Part shown: piece by piece, positions 8,224 through 15,546 of the stretch
Numbering within the stretch: the first letter of the stretch is position 1
How the letters are laid out: each line of letters begins with the position of its first letter
Translations under genes and position numbers: made by a program
The notes under the pieces: model-generated
What the model was told of the DNA's origin: nothing
Seen by the model: only the letters and a program-made list of their open reading frames with translations
Database searches by the model: none
From: Acidobacteriaceae bacterium
GTDB lineage: Bacteria; Acidobacteriota; Terriglobia; Terriglobales; Acidobacteriaceae
Assembly: GCA_030041045.1 (NCBI GenBank)
Contig: JASHOQ010000041.1
Location: forward strand, 1-38,139
Reading direction: 5' to 3'
DNA: 38,139 nt

Positions 8224-9630
8224 CTAAATCGTGGACTCCCGGAAATGAAAGGACTTATGAACTCGCGGCAGGCGGAAAGCTTCGATCATGGAGACGAGGG
8301 TGAAGACCGATACGACGAGAAAGGCGAAGCGAAAATCCTGGAGAGCCGGAATATTTTGAGATGAGCCGCGTACGATCGCCGGGGCACGCAAGAGCACCGC
8401 ACCGAGGGCTACGCCCATTCCGCTGGAAAGCTGGGCGACACCGCTCAAGAAAGCGTTGGCGCGGCTCATTCTTTCGCGCGGTACGTCGAGATAAGCCAGG
8501 GTGCCGATAGCGGTGAACTGCAGGGAGCGCAGCGCTCCATGGACGGCGAGCAGGCCGACGACGATGTACTGCGGGGTCCGAGGCGTAATTCCCGCCAGCA
8601 TCACGATGGAGATCGACGTCAATATGCCATTCACGATCATGACCTGCCGAAATCCCCAGCGCATGAGAATGGGCACGACAGCCGCTTTCATGAGGAGATC
8701 GCCGGCAAACAACGCCAGCAAGAAGAGTCCGGAATCGAACGCGTTATAGCCGAATTCGATTTGAAACAAGAGCGGCAGCAGGAACGGCAGCACACTGACG
8801 CCGGCGCGGAAGAGCGAACCGCCAAAGACTGCCTGGGCAAAGGTGGGCAGCCGGAGGGAGTGGAAATCGATGAGCGAGTTCTCAAAGGAACGGGCGCCAA
8901 GAACGGCACCGGCTCCGAGCAGCAGACCGAGAACGAGCCTGATGCAGATGCCACCGGTGCTGCCCCGCCCCTGCGCGATCTCTTCGAACGCGATGACCAG
9001 ACACGTGGAAGCCGAGCCTGCCAGTAAGAAGGTTTGCCAATCGAACTTTTGGCGCTCAGCGGGTTTCTCGTTGGCCACGAGCCAGTAGGTCAACAGCAGC
9101 GCGACCATGCCGAGGGGGACATTCAAGAAGAAGATCCATCGCCAACTGGCATACGCGGTAATGAGCCCACCGAGGGGCGGTCCGATAACCGGCGCCACCA
9201 GCGCGGGCCAGGTCATGCGGGCCAGGGCGCCGGTCAGCCGCGACTTCGGCGTCGAACGAAGAACGATGAGCCGGCCGACGGGCACCATCATGGCTCCCCC
9301 AATGCCCTGCAGCACACGCGCGGCGGTGAACCCCCACATTCCCCGGGAAACTCCGCAAAGCACGGATGCGACCGTGAAGATGCCAATGGCGGAAGCGAAG
9401 ACGGTTTGCTCGCCCGCGCGGTCGGCCATCCAGCCGCTGACAGGGATGAAGACTGCGAGGGTCAACATGTAGGCGGTTATGCCGATGTTGAGACTGACGA
9501 CACCCGCATTGAAAGTCTTCGCCATCTGCGGCAGGGCAGTGGCAATGATGGTGCCGTCGAGCAGCTCCATGAACAAAGCTGCCGAGACCAGCGACAAAAC
9601 GAGATTCTGAGAGCGACCCTGGGTTGTCAT
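8224..9630 (-). CDS. MFS transporter, DHA2 (EmrB/QacA-like) family
   Basis: Polytopic inner-membrane transporter of about 468 residues with roughly 14 hydrophobic segments. The first helix ends with LLDGTIIATALPQMA, the DHA2 signature, and the loop WMADRAGEQTVF follows. DHA2 members are drug or metabolite/proton antiporters. I place the start at MTTQGRSQ (9630); MVTFELHD at 9660 is an alternative. A frame open to 9888 would add 86 basic residues that do not look like this family and would run into an operator. The shared LacI-type operator suggests efflux or exchange linked to sugar uptake rather than constitutive drug resistance (inference). Confidence 0.85.
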   Translation of the reverse strand: MTTQGRSQNLVLSLVSAALFMELLDGTIIATALPQMAKTFNAGVVSLNIGITAYMLTLAVFIPVSGWMADRAGEQTVFASAIGIFTVASVLCGVSRGMWGFTAARVLQGIGGAMMVPVGRLIVLRSTPKSRLTGALARMTWPALVAPVIGPPLGGLITAYASWRWIFFLNVPLGMVALLLTYWLVANEKPAERQKFDWQTFLLAGSASTCLVIAFEEIAQGRGSTGGICIRLVLGLLLGAGAVLGARSFENSLIDFHSLRLPTFAQAVFGGSLFRAGVSVLPFLLPLLFQIEFGYNAFDSGLFLLALFAGDLLMKAAVVPILMRWGFRQVMIVNGILTSISIVMLAGITPRTPQYIVVGLLAVHGALRSLQFTAIGTLAYLDVPRERMSRANAFLSGVAQLSSGMGVALGAVLLRAPAIVRGSSQNIPALQDFRFAFLVVSVFTLVSMIEAFRLPRVHKSFHFRESTI

Positions 9631-9882
9631 CTCTGTATCGTGCAACTCGAATGTCACCATTGCGCACGAGCGCGCGCGCCCGGAAGCTTTGAGCCTGCGG
9701 TCGCACTGGAGCGCAACGCTTGGGCGGCGCTGGTGTCTTGGAATCGCAGGCCGAACGACGCCCGCATCTTTGCTGCGCCAAACCCATGCAGCCGGCAACG
9801 GCTGATATTTTCCGATTGGAAGCGATCGCACCCGCTGAGTCAGTGGCGCGTCTCCAAGCAGTCTACTGCATTCAGTTGATTT

Positions 9883-9898
9883 AGACAATCGATTGTGT
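9883..9898. promoter_or_regulatory. LacI-type operator, site 3
   Basis: AGACAATCGATTGTGT has the same perfect core ACAATCGATTGT as site 1. It lies about 250 bases upstream of the chosen MFS start, implying a long leader or an N-terminally extended protein. It is also about 590 bases upstream of lacI. The stretch 9631-10488 holds this site, a possible IS remnant, repeat copy A and operator site 4; I see no intact gene in it. Confidence 0.8.
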
Positions 9899-10054
9899 CA
9901 CTTCAGAAGCTCCAATGCGGCAGCCGGAGAGGAACCCGGGAGCAGGGATGCGCCGGAAACGGGAGTTTCTGACAAGTTGAACCATCCTGTGAATGGAGGG
10001 CCGGCCTTTGAAGGCCGAAACAGCCGTCACAACCTGGCGTACCGCGAACCGCAG

Positions 10055-10141
10055 ATGAAACGAGGTCACACTGCCGAGCAGATCACGTCGAAGCGGAGAA
10101 GGGAGCACTTGATCAATTGCCGCAGGAATTGCCAACCAAGA
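10055..10141 (+). pseudogene. Possible IS3-type transposase OrfA remnant
   Basis: A short stretch reads MKRGHTAEQITSKRRREH. This resembles the start of IS3-family OrfA proteins, which commonly begin with a basic residue run followed by T/S-x-EQI and a K-L-R-E segment. The similarity fades after about 18 residues and no OrfB, terminal repeats or target duplication is visible. It could be chance. If real it is a degraded fragment next to a repeat element. Confidence 0.25.
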
Positions 10142-10176
10142 ATGCAATGGCAGAACGGAAGGCCTGCCCTTCCCGC

Positions 10177-10291
10177 TAGAGCGGTTCCACAGTACATGTA
10201 GCCATATTTCACAGTTGCGGAAGGTGGCTTTTTCTTGGTGAAAAAGCCGCTTAGCATCTGCGGCTTCGGGATACAGCAACTGTGAAACCGC
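10177..10291 (+). repeat. Interspersed inverted-repeat element, copy A (MITE/REP-like)
   Basis: An element of about 115 bp with imperfect terminal inverted repeats (GCGGTTCCACAGT at the left, complement of the right end ACTGTGAAACCGC). The central perfect hairpin is GGCTTTTTC (10226-10234) / GAAAAAGCC (10240-10248) with loop TTGGT. An internal TTTCACAGTTG (10207-10217) is an exact reverse complement of CAACTGTGAAA (10277-10287), so two alternative foldings are possible. Copy C (31978-32094) is its reverse complement with only about five differences. It has no coding capacity and lies upstream of lacI. Confidence 0.88.
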
Positions 10292-10369
10292 CGTAACTTT
10301 GATGAGGCGTAAATGCTGGCGCAATTTATGAGTCGGCAGGGCCACTTTGGTCTAAAATGGGTGATTATA

Positions 10370-10385
10370 GAACAAACGCTTGTCT
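10370..10385. promoter_or_regulatory. LacI-type operator, site 4 (upstream of lacI)
   Basis: GAACAAACGCTTGTCT has the core ACAAACGCTTGT, fitting ACAAWCGNTTGT and closest to site 5 at 38048-38063. It lies about 105 bases before the LacI-family start and directly after a TTATAG stretch that could serve as a -10. This suggests autoregulation. Confidence 0.65.
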
Positions 10386-10488
10386 TGCTACCGACGGTGA
10401 ATGTGAATTGGCGCGCAGGGCGTTTGGCCGCATTGAACTGGTGCAATGAGCCGGCCAATTTGATCGGTTTAGAGATTAGGGCGGGGAA

Positions 10489-11565
10489 ATGGAAGATTCC
10501 GCGAGCAGGAAAGAATCGCCGGAGGGTACAAGGCTGCGGGTCAAACCGACGGCAAGCCTGAAACAGGTTGCCAAGCATCTCGGTCTGAATCCGGCCACAG
10601 TCTCAGTGGTCCTGAATGACGTGCCTGGACGATCGATTCCTCAGGCGACGCGTGATCGCATCAAGGCCACTGCGAAGGCGATGAATTACCAACCGAATCT
10701 GCTGGCGCGATCGTTGCGGAGCCGGCGGACCTTGACGATCGGCATTCTGGTGCCCGAACTGGGCGAGCCATATCATACCCAGGTGATGAGCGGCATCGGC
10801 GATCAGCTCATCCAGGCAGGGTACTTTTACTTCACCGCGCACCACCGGCATAAGCAGAATCTGATTGAGGACTACACGCGGATGTTGCTTTCGCGCGGAG
10901 CGCAGGGGCTGATCGCGATCGACACGCATCTCGAACATCCCATTTCAGTCCCAGTGGTCGCCGTGCCGGGTCACCAACATATCGAGGGAGTGATCAATGT
11001 GTTGCTCGACCACGAGCGTGCGGCTGAGCTCGCATTGGGACATCTGTATGATCTGGGGCATCGCCAGCTCGCATTTATGCACGGCCAGCCTTTCAGCGCC
11101 GACTCCGATGAGCGATGGAAGCACCTGACCGCGGTGGCAAAACGCATGGGACTTGCGATCAAACCGGAACTTGTCGTCAATTTGGAACGCGACATGACAT
11201 CGCCGGAATTGGGCTTTTCCCTGGTACAAAAGCTGCTGGCTGCGAAACAGCCCTTTACCGCGATTGTGGCGTTCAACGATATTTCCGCCATCGGAGCGAT
11301 TCGTACGTTGAGCGATTTCAATCTGCGCGTGCCGGAAGACGTTTCCGTCCTGGGCTTTGACAACATCAAAGCGGCGTCATTCACTGTGCCACGGTTGACG
11401 ACGATCAGCCAGCCGCTCGAAGAGATTGGCCGGATCGCGACGCAAAGTTTGCTCAATCTTATCCACAAGACGGTCCCGCCGCGCGACGAAATTATTGTGG
11501 AACCGAAGCTGGTCGTGCGTGAATCCACAGGTCCCGTCAATGATTCAAATATCGCTGCGCGGTAA
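10489..11565 (+). CDS. LacI-family transcriptional regulator
   Basis: Sugar-responsive DNA-binding repressor, 358 residues. An unusually long 20-residue leader precedes the helix-turn-helix (SLKQVAKHLGLNPATVSVVLN, about 23-43). The hinge NYQPNLLARSLRSRRT follows at 66-81, then a periplasmic-binding-protein-like ligand domain (TIGILVPELGEPYHTQVM onward) ending near 340. A weak GGGCGGGG precedes the ATG. It is flanked by an operator of its own type and sits between two sugar-related clusters. It is the best candidate for binding the five ACAAWCGNTTGT sites in this window. The effector sugar is unknown. Confidence 0.93.
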   Translation: MEDSASRKESPEGTRLRVKPTASLKQVAKHLGLNPATVSVVLNDVPGRSIPQATRDRIKATAKAMNYQPNLLARSLRSRRTLTIGILVPELGEPYHTQVMSGIGDQLIQAGYFYFTAHHRHKQNLIEDYTRMLLSRGAQGLIAIDTHLEHPISVPVVAVPGHQHIEGVINVLLDHERAAELALGHLYDLGHRQLAFMHGQPFSADSDERWKHLTAVAKRMGLAIKPELVVNLERDMTSPELGFSLVQKLLAAKQPFTAIVAFNDISAIGAIRTLSDFNLRVPEDVSVLGFDNIKAASFTVPRLTTISQPLEEIGRIATQSLLNLIHKTVPPRDEIIVEPKLVVRESTGPVNDSNIAAR

Positions 11566-11681
11566 TGGGGCCGCAAGGATATTGGCGAGAGAATGCAAAG
11601 TCGGCATGGGCCGAACACCTTGCGCTCGGTGCTGCTCACCGACTCCAGAAAGCGCGGTTAGGAGGGGTAACCCGCCGGGCG

Positions 11682-12809
11682 CTATTTCTCACGCGCGTGA
11701 TACACCTTGCTGAACTGGTTGCGGCCGTTGATGACCGTAATAGTTCCCGAAGGCGCGATGTCGACCATGATGGAGTAACCCTGATCTGGCTGCTGGTCCA
11801 GGTTGGCAATGTAATTGGGATCGCCATTCAGATCGGGGTAGCGGACGGAGTAATGCTCGCGCCAGAATCCCTGGAGATGAGGATAGCTATCGACCGTCTT
11901 GATCACCGCGGCGTCGCCGCCTTTCATCGGGCCGTTCTGCATAAGTGCCACCAGAGGATCGAGGGCACCGGTGGGCGGACTGCTCGAGAGATCCATCCCG
12001 TGGCCGGTCACGAAGTACAGATCCACTTTCCCCACCTTATTGGTTGGGCAAAGCAGCTCCATTTCTTTGTTCCAGGTGAGGTCGCCGAGATCGAGGATGC
12101 GGGTTTTGCCGAAGGTGATGACCATCCCCAGCGAGCGCACGTTCTCTTCTCCGCCGTCCCGGGTCATGGGCTGCACGCCGTTGCAGAGCGGATTGTTCTC
12201 GCCGGCTCCAGGGAGGGGCGAGGAGAGGACGTTGCCGTCGCCGGCGATGAACTCAAGGTGCACGGAGCCGATATCGAGATTTTCTCCTACTTGGGCGGTA
12301 ATGTGCCGATGGCCTTGGTACGCAGCCACCCAATTCGGATAGAGGGTTGCGGGAGCAAAAGAGAGCTGGCGGGGATTGGCATTCTCCGGGGGCTGTTCGC
12401 GATTCGGTCCGTGGTCGATGAACGTGTCCACGGGGAGCCTGGCAAGAAGCGCCTGCAGGCCGCCAACGTGATCGGCGTGGTAGTGGGTCATGAGCAAATA
12501 GTCGATCTTCGTCACCCCCAACGATGCGGCGGCGGCGGCGATGCGGTCCGCGCTCGAGGGCGGAGCCGGCTGCGGCGGGGCGCCAGGCGCCGGACGCGGA
12601 CCGCCCACGCCCGGGGCCCATCCGGTGTCGATCAGAAGAGATTTGCGTTCCGGGGTCACGAACAGGACGGCCGCGCCGCCTTCGACGTCAACCATCGCAA
12701 TTTTCAGATCATTCGTTGGCTTCTGCGAGCCGGATTGAGCGCAGACCCTTTCCGCCGACGGCGTCCATGCGACGATGGCCAGGCAAGCGGCCATCTTCCA
12801 ATGCGACAT
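11682..12809 (-). CDS. Secreted metallo-beta-lactamase-fold hydrolase
   Basis: Predicted periplasmic metal-dependent hydrolase, 375 residues from MSHWKMAACL. A Sec signal ends near residue 24 (RVCAQ). The fold begins KIAMVDVEGGAAVLFVTPERKSLLIDTGW. The metal motif is THYHADH (H109, H111, D113, H114), with later ligand candidates in LDLGDLTW and VTGHGMD. A Pro/Ala-rich insertion (about 68-85) interrupts the first part. The start at 12809 is preferred because GGGGAGAGAAG precedes it and the signal peptide follows; upstream codons have no export signal. It is divergent from the cytochrome/PQQ operon and has a GntR-type palindrome upstream. A lactonase acting on oxidised sugars would fit the neighbourhood, but that is only inference. 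Confidence 0.85.
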   Translation of the reverse strand: MSHWKMAACLAIVAWTPSAERVCAQSGSQKPTNDLKIAMVDVEGGAAVLFVTPERKSLLIDTGWAPGVGGPRPAPGAPPQPAPPSSADRIAAAAASLGVTKIDYLLMTHYHADHVGGLQALLARLPVDTFIDHGPNREQPPENANPRQLSFAPATLYPNWVAAYQGHRHITAQVGENLDIGSVHLEFIAGDGNVLSSPLPGAGENNPLCNGVQPMTRDGGEENVRSLGMVITFGKTRILDLGDLTWNKEMELLCPTNKVGKVDLYFVTGHGMDLSSSPPTGALDPLVALMQNGPMKGGDAAVIKTVDSYPHLQGFWREHYSVRYPDLNGDPNYIANLDQQPDQGYSIMVDIAPSGTITVINGRNQFSKVYHAREK

Positions 12810-12843
12810 GCTCTTCTCTCCCCGAACGAGGGTAGCGAACAGT

Positions 12844-12856
12844 GTATATTGTATAC
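12844..12856. promoter_or_regulatory. GntR-type operator, site 1
   Basis: GTATATTGTATAC shows the inverted half-sites GTATA and TATAC separated by 3 bases. The same 13-bp layout occurs at 21520, 22508, 30771 and 30908. It is 35 bases upstream of the MBL hydrolase start and about 170 upstream of the diheme cytochrome start, so it could control either or both divergent genes. Confidence 0.7.
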
Positions 12857-13024
12857 GTGCAGCTCGAGAACCTGTGTCCATGCCGAGATAGTTCGGCAAA
12901 CCGACCGGCCCGATGCACGTCCCTGTTCGAATCGATCGGCTGTGCCGCAACTCTTTGGAGCGCGGCGGTTGGTTGTGCGCATGGAGCATTTTCGTCTGGA
13001 TCCAGTCTTTGAAGGGATGTGGCA

Positions 13025-13918
13025 ATGCGTCCTTTGATCTTGACGGTCGCCCTGGCGGCAGGAGCCGCGGCCTTTGCCGGCGTGGCAGGCAGCCAGGAGG
13101 GTATCAACGGCGACTCTCAAAACAGCACGCAAAAGAGCTCTGCAGGACAGCAAGTGCAGAATCCCTACGCGAACATGACGCCGCAGCAGCGGGCCGCAGC
13201 GACGAGAACGTTTCTCGGCCTTGGCGTCGAACCGGACAAGGCCGCGGCAGAGCGAGGCGCACCGCTGTTCAGCCAGAATTGCTCCTTCTGCCACGGTCCG
13301 CAGGCGCACGGTGCTACAGGACCCAGCCTCATCACCTCCGACGTGGTTCTCAGTGACGATCATGGAGAGCACCTGATTCCCTTCTTGCGCAAGGGCCGTC
13401 CGGAGAAGGGCATGCCGGCGTTCGCCACCATGACCGACGACCAGCTCAGAGACATCTCGGAGTTCATCCATCTGCAGGTTGAGGCCGTCGCCAACCGCGG
13501 AACCTATCATGTGCTGAACATCCTGGTGGGAGACGCGGAGAAAGGGAAGGCCTACGTCGCCGACCATTGCATGGCCTGCCATACGACGGAGACCTTCGCC
13601 CACATCGGCTCCAAGTTTCGCTCGCCCGATCAGCTGCAGCGAGGCTGGATCTGGCCGTCGCGGCCTGCCGACAACGCGCTGGCAATTACGGCCACCGTCA
13701 AGACGCCCGATGGTGGGACTATTGCAGGCCGGGTGAGGGAGGTGAGCGACTTTCGCATCGCGGTCATCGACAGTGCCGGCCAGACTCACGTGATCGACCG
13801 CCAGCCGGGAGTAGACGTGGAGATGAAGGACCCGCTGGCTGCGCACCAGGCGCTGATCATGACTTTGAAAAACGACGACATGCACAACGTCTCGGCCTAC
13901 CTGGAGACGCTGAAATGA
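13025..13918 (+). CDS. Diheme c-type cytochrome, periplasmic
   Basis: Likely electron acceptor for the adjacent PQQ dehydrogenases, 297 residues. A Sec signal (MRPLILTVALAAGAAAFAG) is followed by two haem-attachment sites, CSFCH (86-90) and CMACH (182-186). The segment GRPEKGMPAFATMTDDQLRDISEFIH contains a probable Met ligand. The C-terminal part (about 215-297) is a small beta-rich segment without haem. I prefer the ATG at 13025 because GAAGGG lies eight bases upstream; a GTG two codons earlier is too close to it. The stop overlaps the next start as ATGA, indicating one operon with the PQQ enzymes. Confidence 0.9.
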   Translation: MRPLILTVALAAGAAAFAGVAGSQEGINGDSQNSTQKSSAGQQVQNPYANMTPQQRAAATRTFLGLGVEPDKAAAERGAPLFSQNCSFCHGPQAHGATGPSLITSDVVLSDDHGEHLIPFLRKGRPEKGMPAFATMTDDQLRDISEFIHLQVEAVANRGTYHVLNILVGDAEKGKAYVADHCMACHTTETFAHIGSKFRSPDQLQRGWIWPSRPADNALAITATVKTPDGGTIAGRVREVSDFRIAVIDSAGQTHVIDRQPGVDVEMKDPLAAHQALIMTLKNDDMHNVSAYLETLK

Positions 13919-15528
13919 AATTCGCGCACGCGCTTCTGGGCGCTGTTTTTCTCGCCGGCTTTGGCGCCCCGCGTTTCCCGGCTTCGGAGGTGAATCTTGA
14001 CCCCAACTCTATCGGTGCGCCGGCCGTATCATCGTGGCCAACATTCAACGGGGACTTGAGCGGCCAGCGTTTCAGCACCCTAACCCAGATCGGTCCAGCA
14101 AACGTGAGCCGACTCGCCGCGCAGTGGGTGTACAAGATCACTGAAGTCGGTGCGCAGCGGGGCGCCCCGGTTCCGGTCATCAAGTGCACGCCCATCCTCG
14201 TGGGCGGGGTTCTTTACATTACCATCCCCGACCACCTCTGGGCGCTGGACGCTGGCAGCGGAAAAGAGCTGTGGCATTACGGCTGGGTCGACCACGGCGG
14301 GCATCTCGTCGGCCAGCGCGGCGTGGCGGTGTGGAAGACGAAGGTCTACTTTCTCACGCCGGACAACTGGCTGATTGCTCTCGATGCAACCTCCGGCAAG
14401 GAGCTGTGGCGGAAGAATTACGCCGACGCGCGGAAGCAGTACTTCTCCACCTCGGCGCCGCTGATCGTCAAAAACCATCTGATTGTGGGCGTGGGCGGAG
14501 ATGCGATGGACATGCCCGGCTTCCTCGACTCCTTCGATCCAGAGACGGGCGCGCTGCAGTGGACCTGGTGGTCGACGCCGCGGGCCGGCGATCCAGCCCT
14601 CAGGACCTGGCCCAAAGAGTCCGTCGCCGAACACGGCGGCGGCATGACGTGGATGCCGGGCACCTACGATCCCGATCTCAATCTGCTCTACTGGCCCACG
14701 GGCAACACCAATCCCGTCTTTGCGGGCCAGGGACGGCCCGGCGCCAATCTTTGGACAGAGTCGGTGGTGGCGCTCGATCCCGATACCGGCAAGTTGAAGT
14801 GGTACTTCCAGGTCTCACCCCACGACACCCACGACTTCGACAACACCACGGCGCCCATCCTCTTCGATCGCGTGGTGAACGGCACGCCGCGCAAGCTGGT
14901 GGCCCAGGCGGCGCGGAACGGCTTCTTCGTCACCCTGGATCGCGTAACCGGCAAGTACCTCGTGGTCAAGCCGTACGTTCCCCTGGATTACACGTCGGGG
15001 CTTTCGCCGGAGGGCGAACCGATCCCCATTCCGGACAAGGATCCTTCGGTGGGCGGATCCATCAACATCTTGAACGCCAGCAATTGGCCTGCTCCTTCCT
15101 ACGATCCGCAGACCGGCCTTTTCTATGTGAACTCGACCGAAGGCAAGGCGATCTATTACCTCACCGACGACAGTCCGGACCCATCCGGCTACGGCGGCAC
15201 GGGAGCGGGAATCGGCCGGACAGTGCGCGTTTTGCAGGCCATCGATCCTCTCACCGGCGATGCGGCTTGGAAGCATGCGTATCCCAATTTGAACAACGCG
15301 CCCACCACAGTGGGGCCGAGCATTCTTACCACCGCCTCCAATCTGCTCATCACCGGCGACGATCAGAAGAACGTAATCGTTTATACGGCGGACAAGGGAC
15401 AGATTCTCTGGCACCAGCAACTAGCGGCCAACGAGTCCGGCGGAATCATTACCTATTTGCTCGGCGGCAAACAGTGGATTCTGTTCGGCGCGGGCGACAG
15501 CCTCTATGCCTACAGTCTGCCGCAGTAG
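13915..15528 (+). CDS. PQQ-dependent dehydrogenase-like beta-propeller protein (divergent)
   Basis: Predicted periplasmic quinoprotein of the methanol/alcohol/glucose dehydrogenase fold, 537 residues with a Sec signal (MKFAHALLGAVFLAG). Repeated propeller W motifs such as LDAGSGKELW and LDATSGKELW are visible. Active-site candidates are Asn264 in PTGN, Asp307 and Asp309 in HDTHDFDN. The usual metal-binding Glu of the GGxEFG segment is replaced here: the aligned stretch is GVGGDAMDMPGF. No vicinal Cys pair is seen. The start overlaps the cytochrome stop (ATGA). A frame open further upstream lies inside the cytochrome gene and is not the start. Substrate is unknown; sugar or alcohol oxidation is inferred from the fold. 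Confidence 0.85.
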   Translation: MKFAHALLGAVFLAGFGAPRFPASEVNLDPNSIGAPAVSSWPTFNGDLSGQRFSTLTQIGPANVSRLAAQWVYKITEVGAQRGAPVPVIKCTPILVGGVLYITIPDHLWALDAGSGKELWHYGWVDHGGHLVGQRGVAVWKTKVYFLTPDNWLIALDATSGKELWRKNYADARKQYFSTSAPLIVKNHLIVGVGGDAMDMPGFLDSFDPETGALQWTWWSTPRAGDPALRTWPKESVAEHGGGMTWMPGTYDPDLNLLYWPTGNTNPVFAGQGRPGANLWTESVVALDPDTGKLKWYFQVSPHDTHDFDNTTAPILFDRVVNGTPRKLVAQAARNGFFVTLDRVTGKYLVVKPYVPLDYTSGLSPEGEPIPIPDKDPSVGGSINILNASNWPAPSYDPQTGLFYVNSTEGKAIYYLTDDSPDPSGYGGTGAGIGRTVRVLQAIDPLTGDAAWKHAYPNLNNAPTTVGPSILTTASNLLITGDDQKNVIVYTADKGQILWHQQLAANESGGIITYLLGGKQWILFGAGDSLYAYSLPQ

Positions 15529-15546
15529 GTCGGGTCCCTGAGAGCG

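Noticed and set aside
11565..13037. Plus-strand frame opposite the MBL hydrolase
   Set aside because: The minus-strand gene has a signal peptide, a metal motif and a ribosome site; the plus-strand reading has none.
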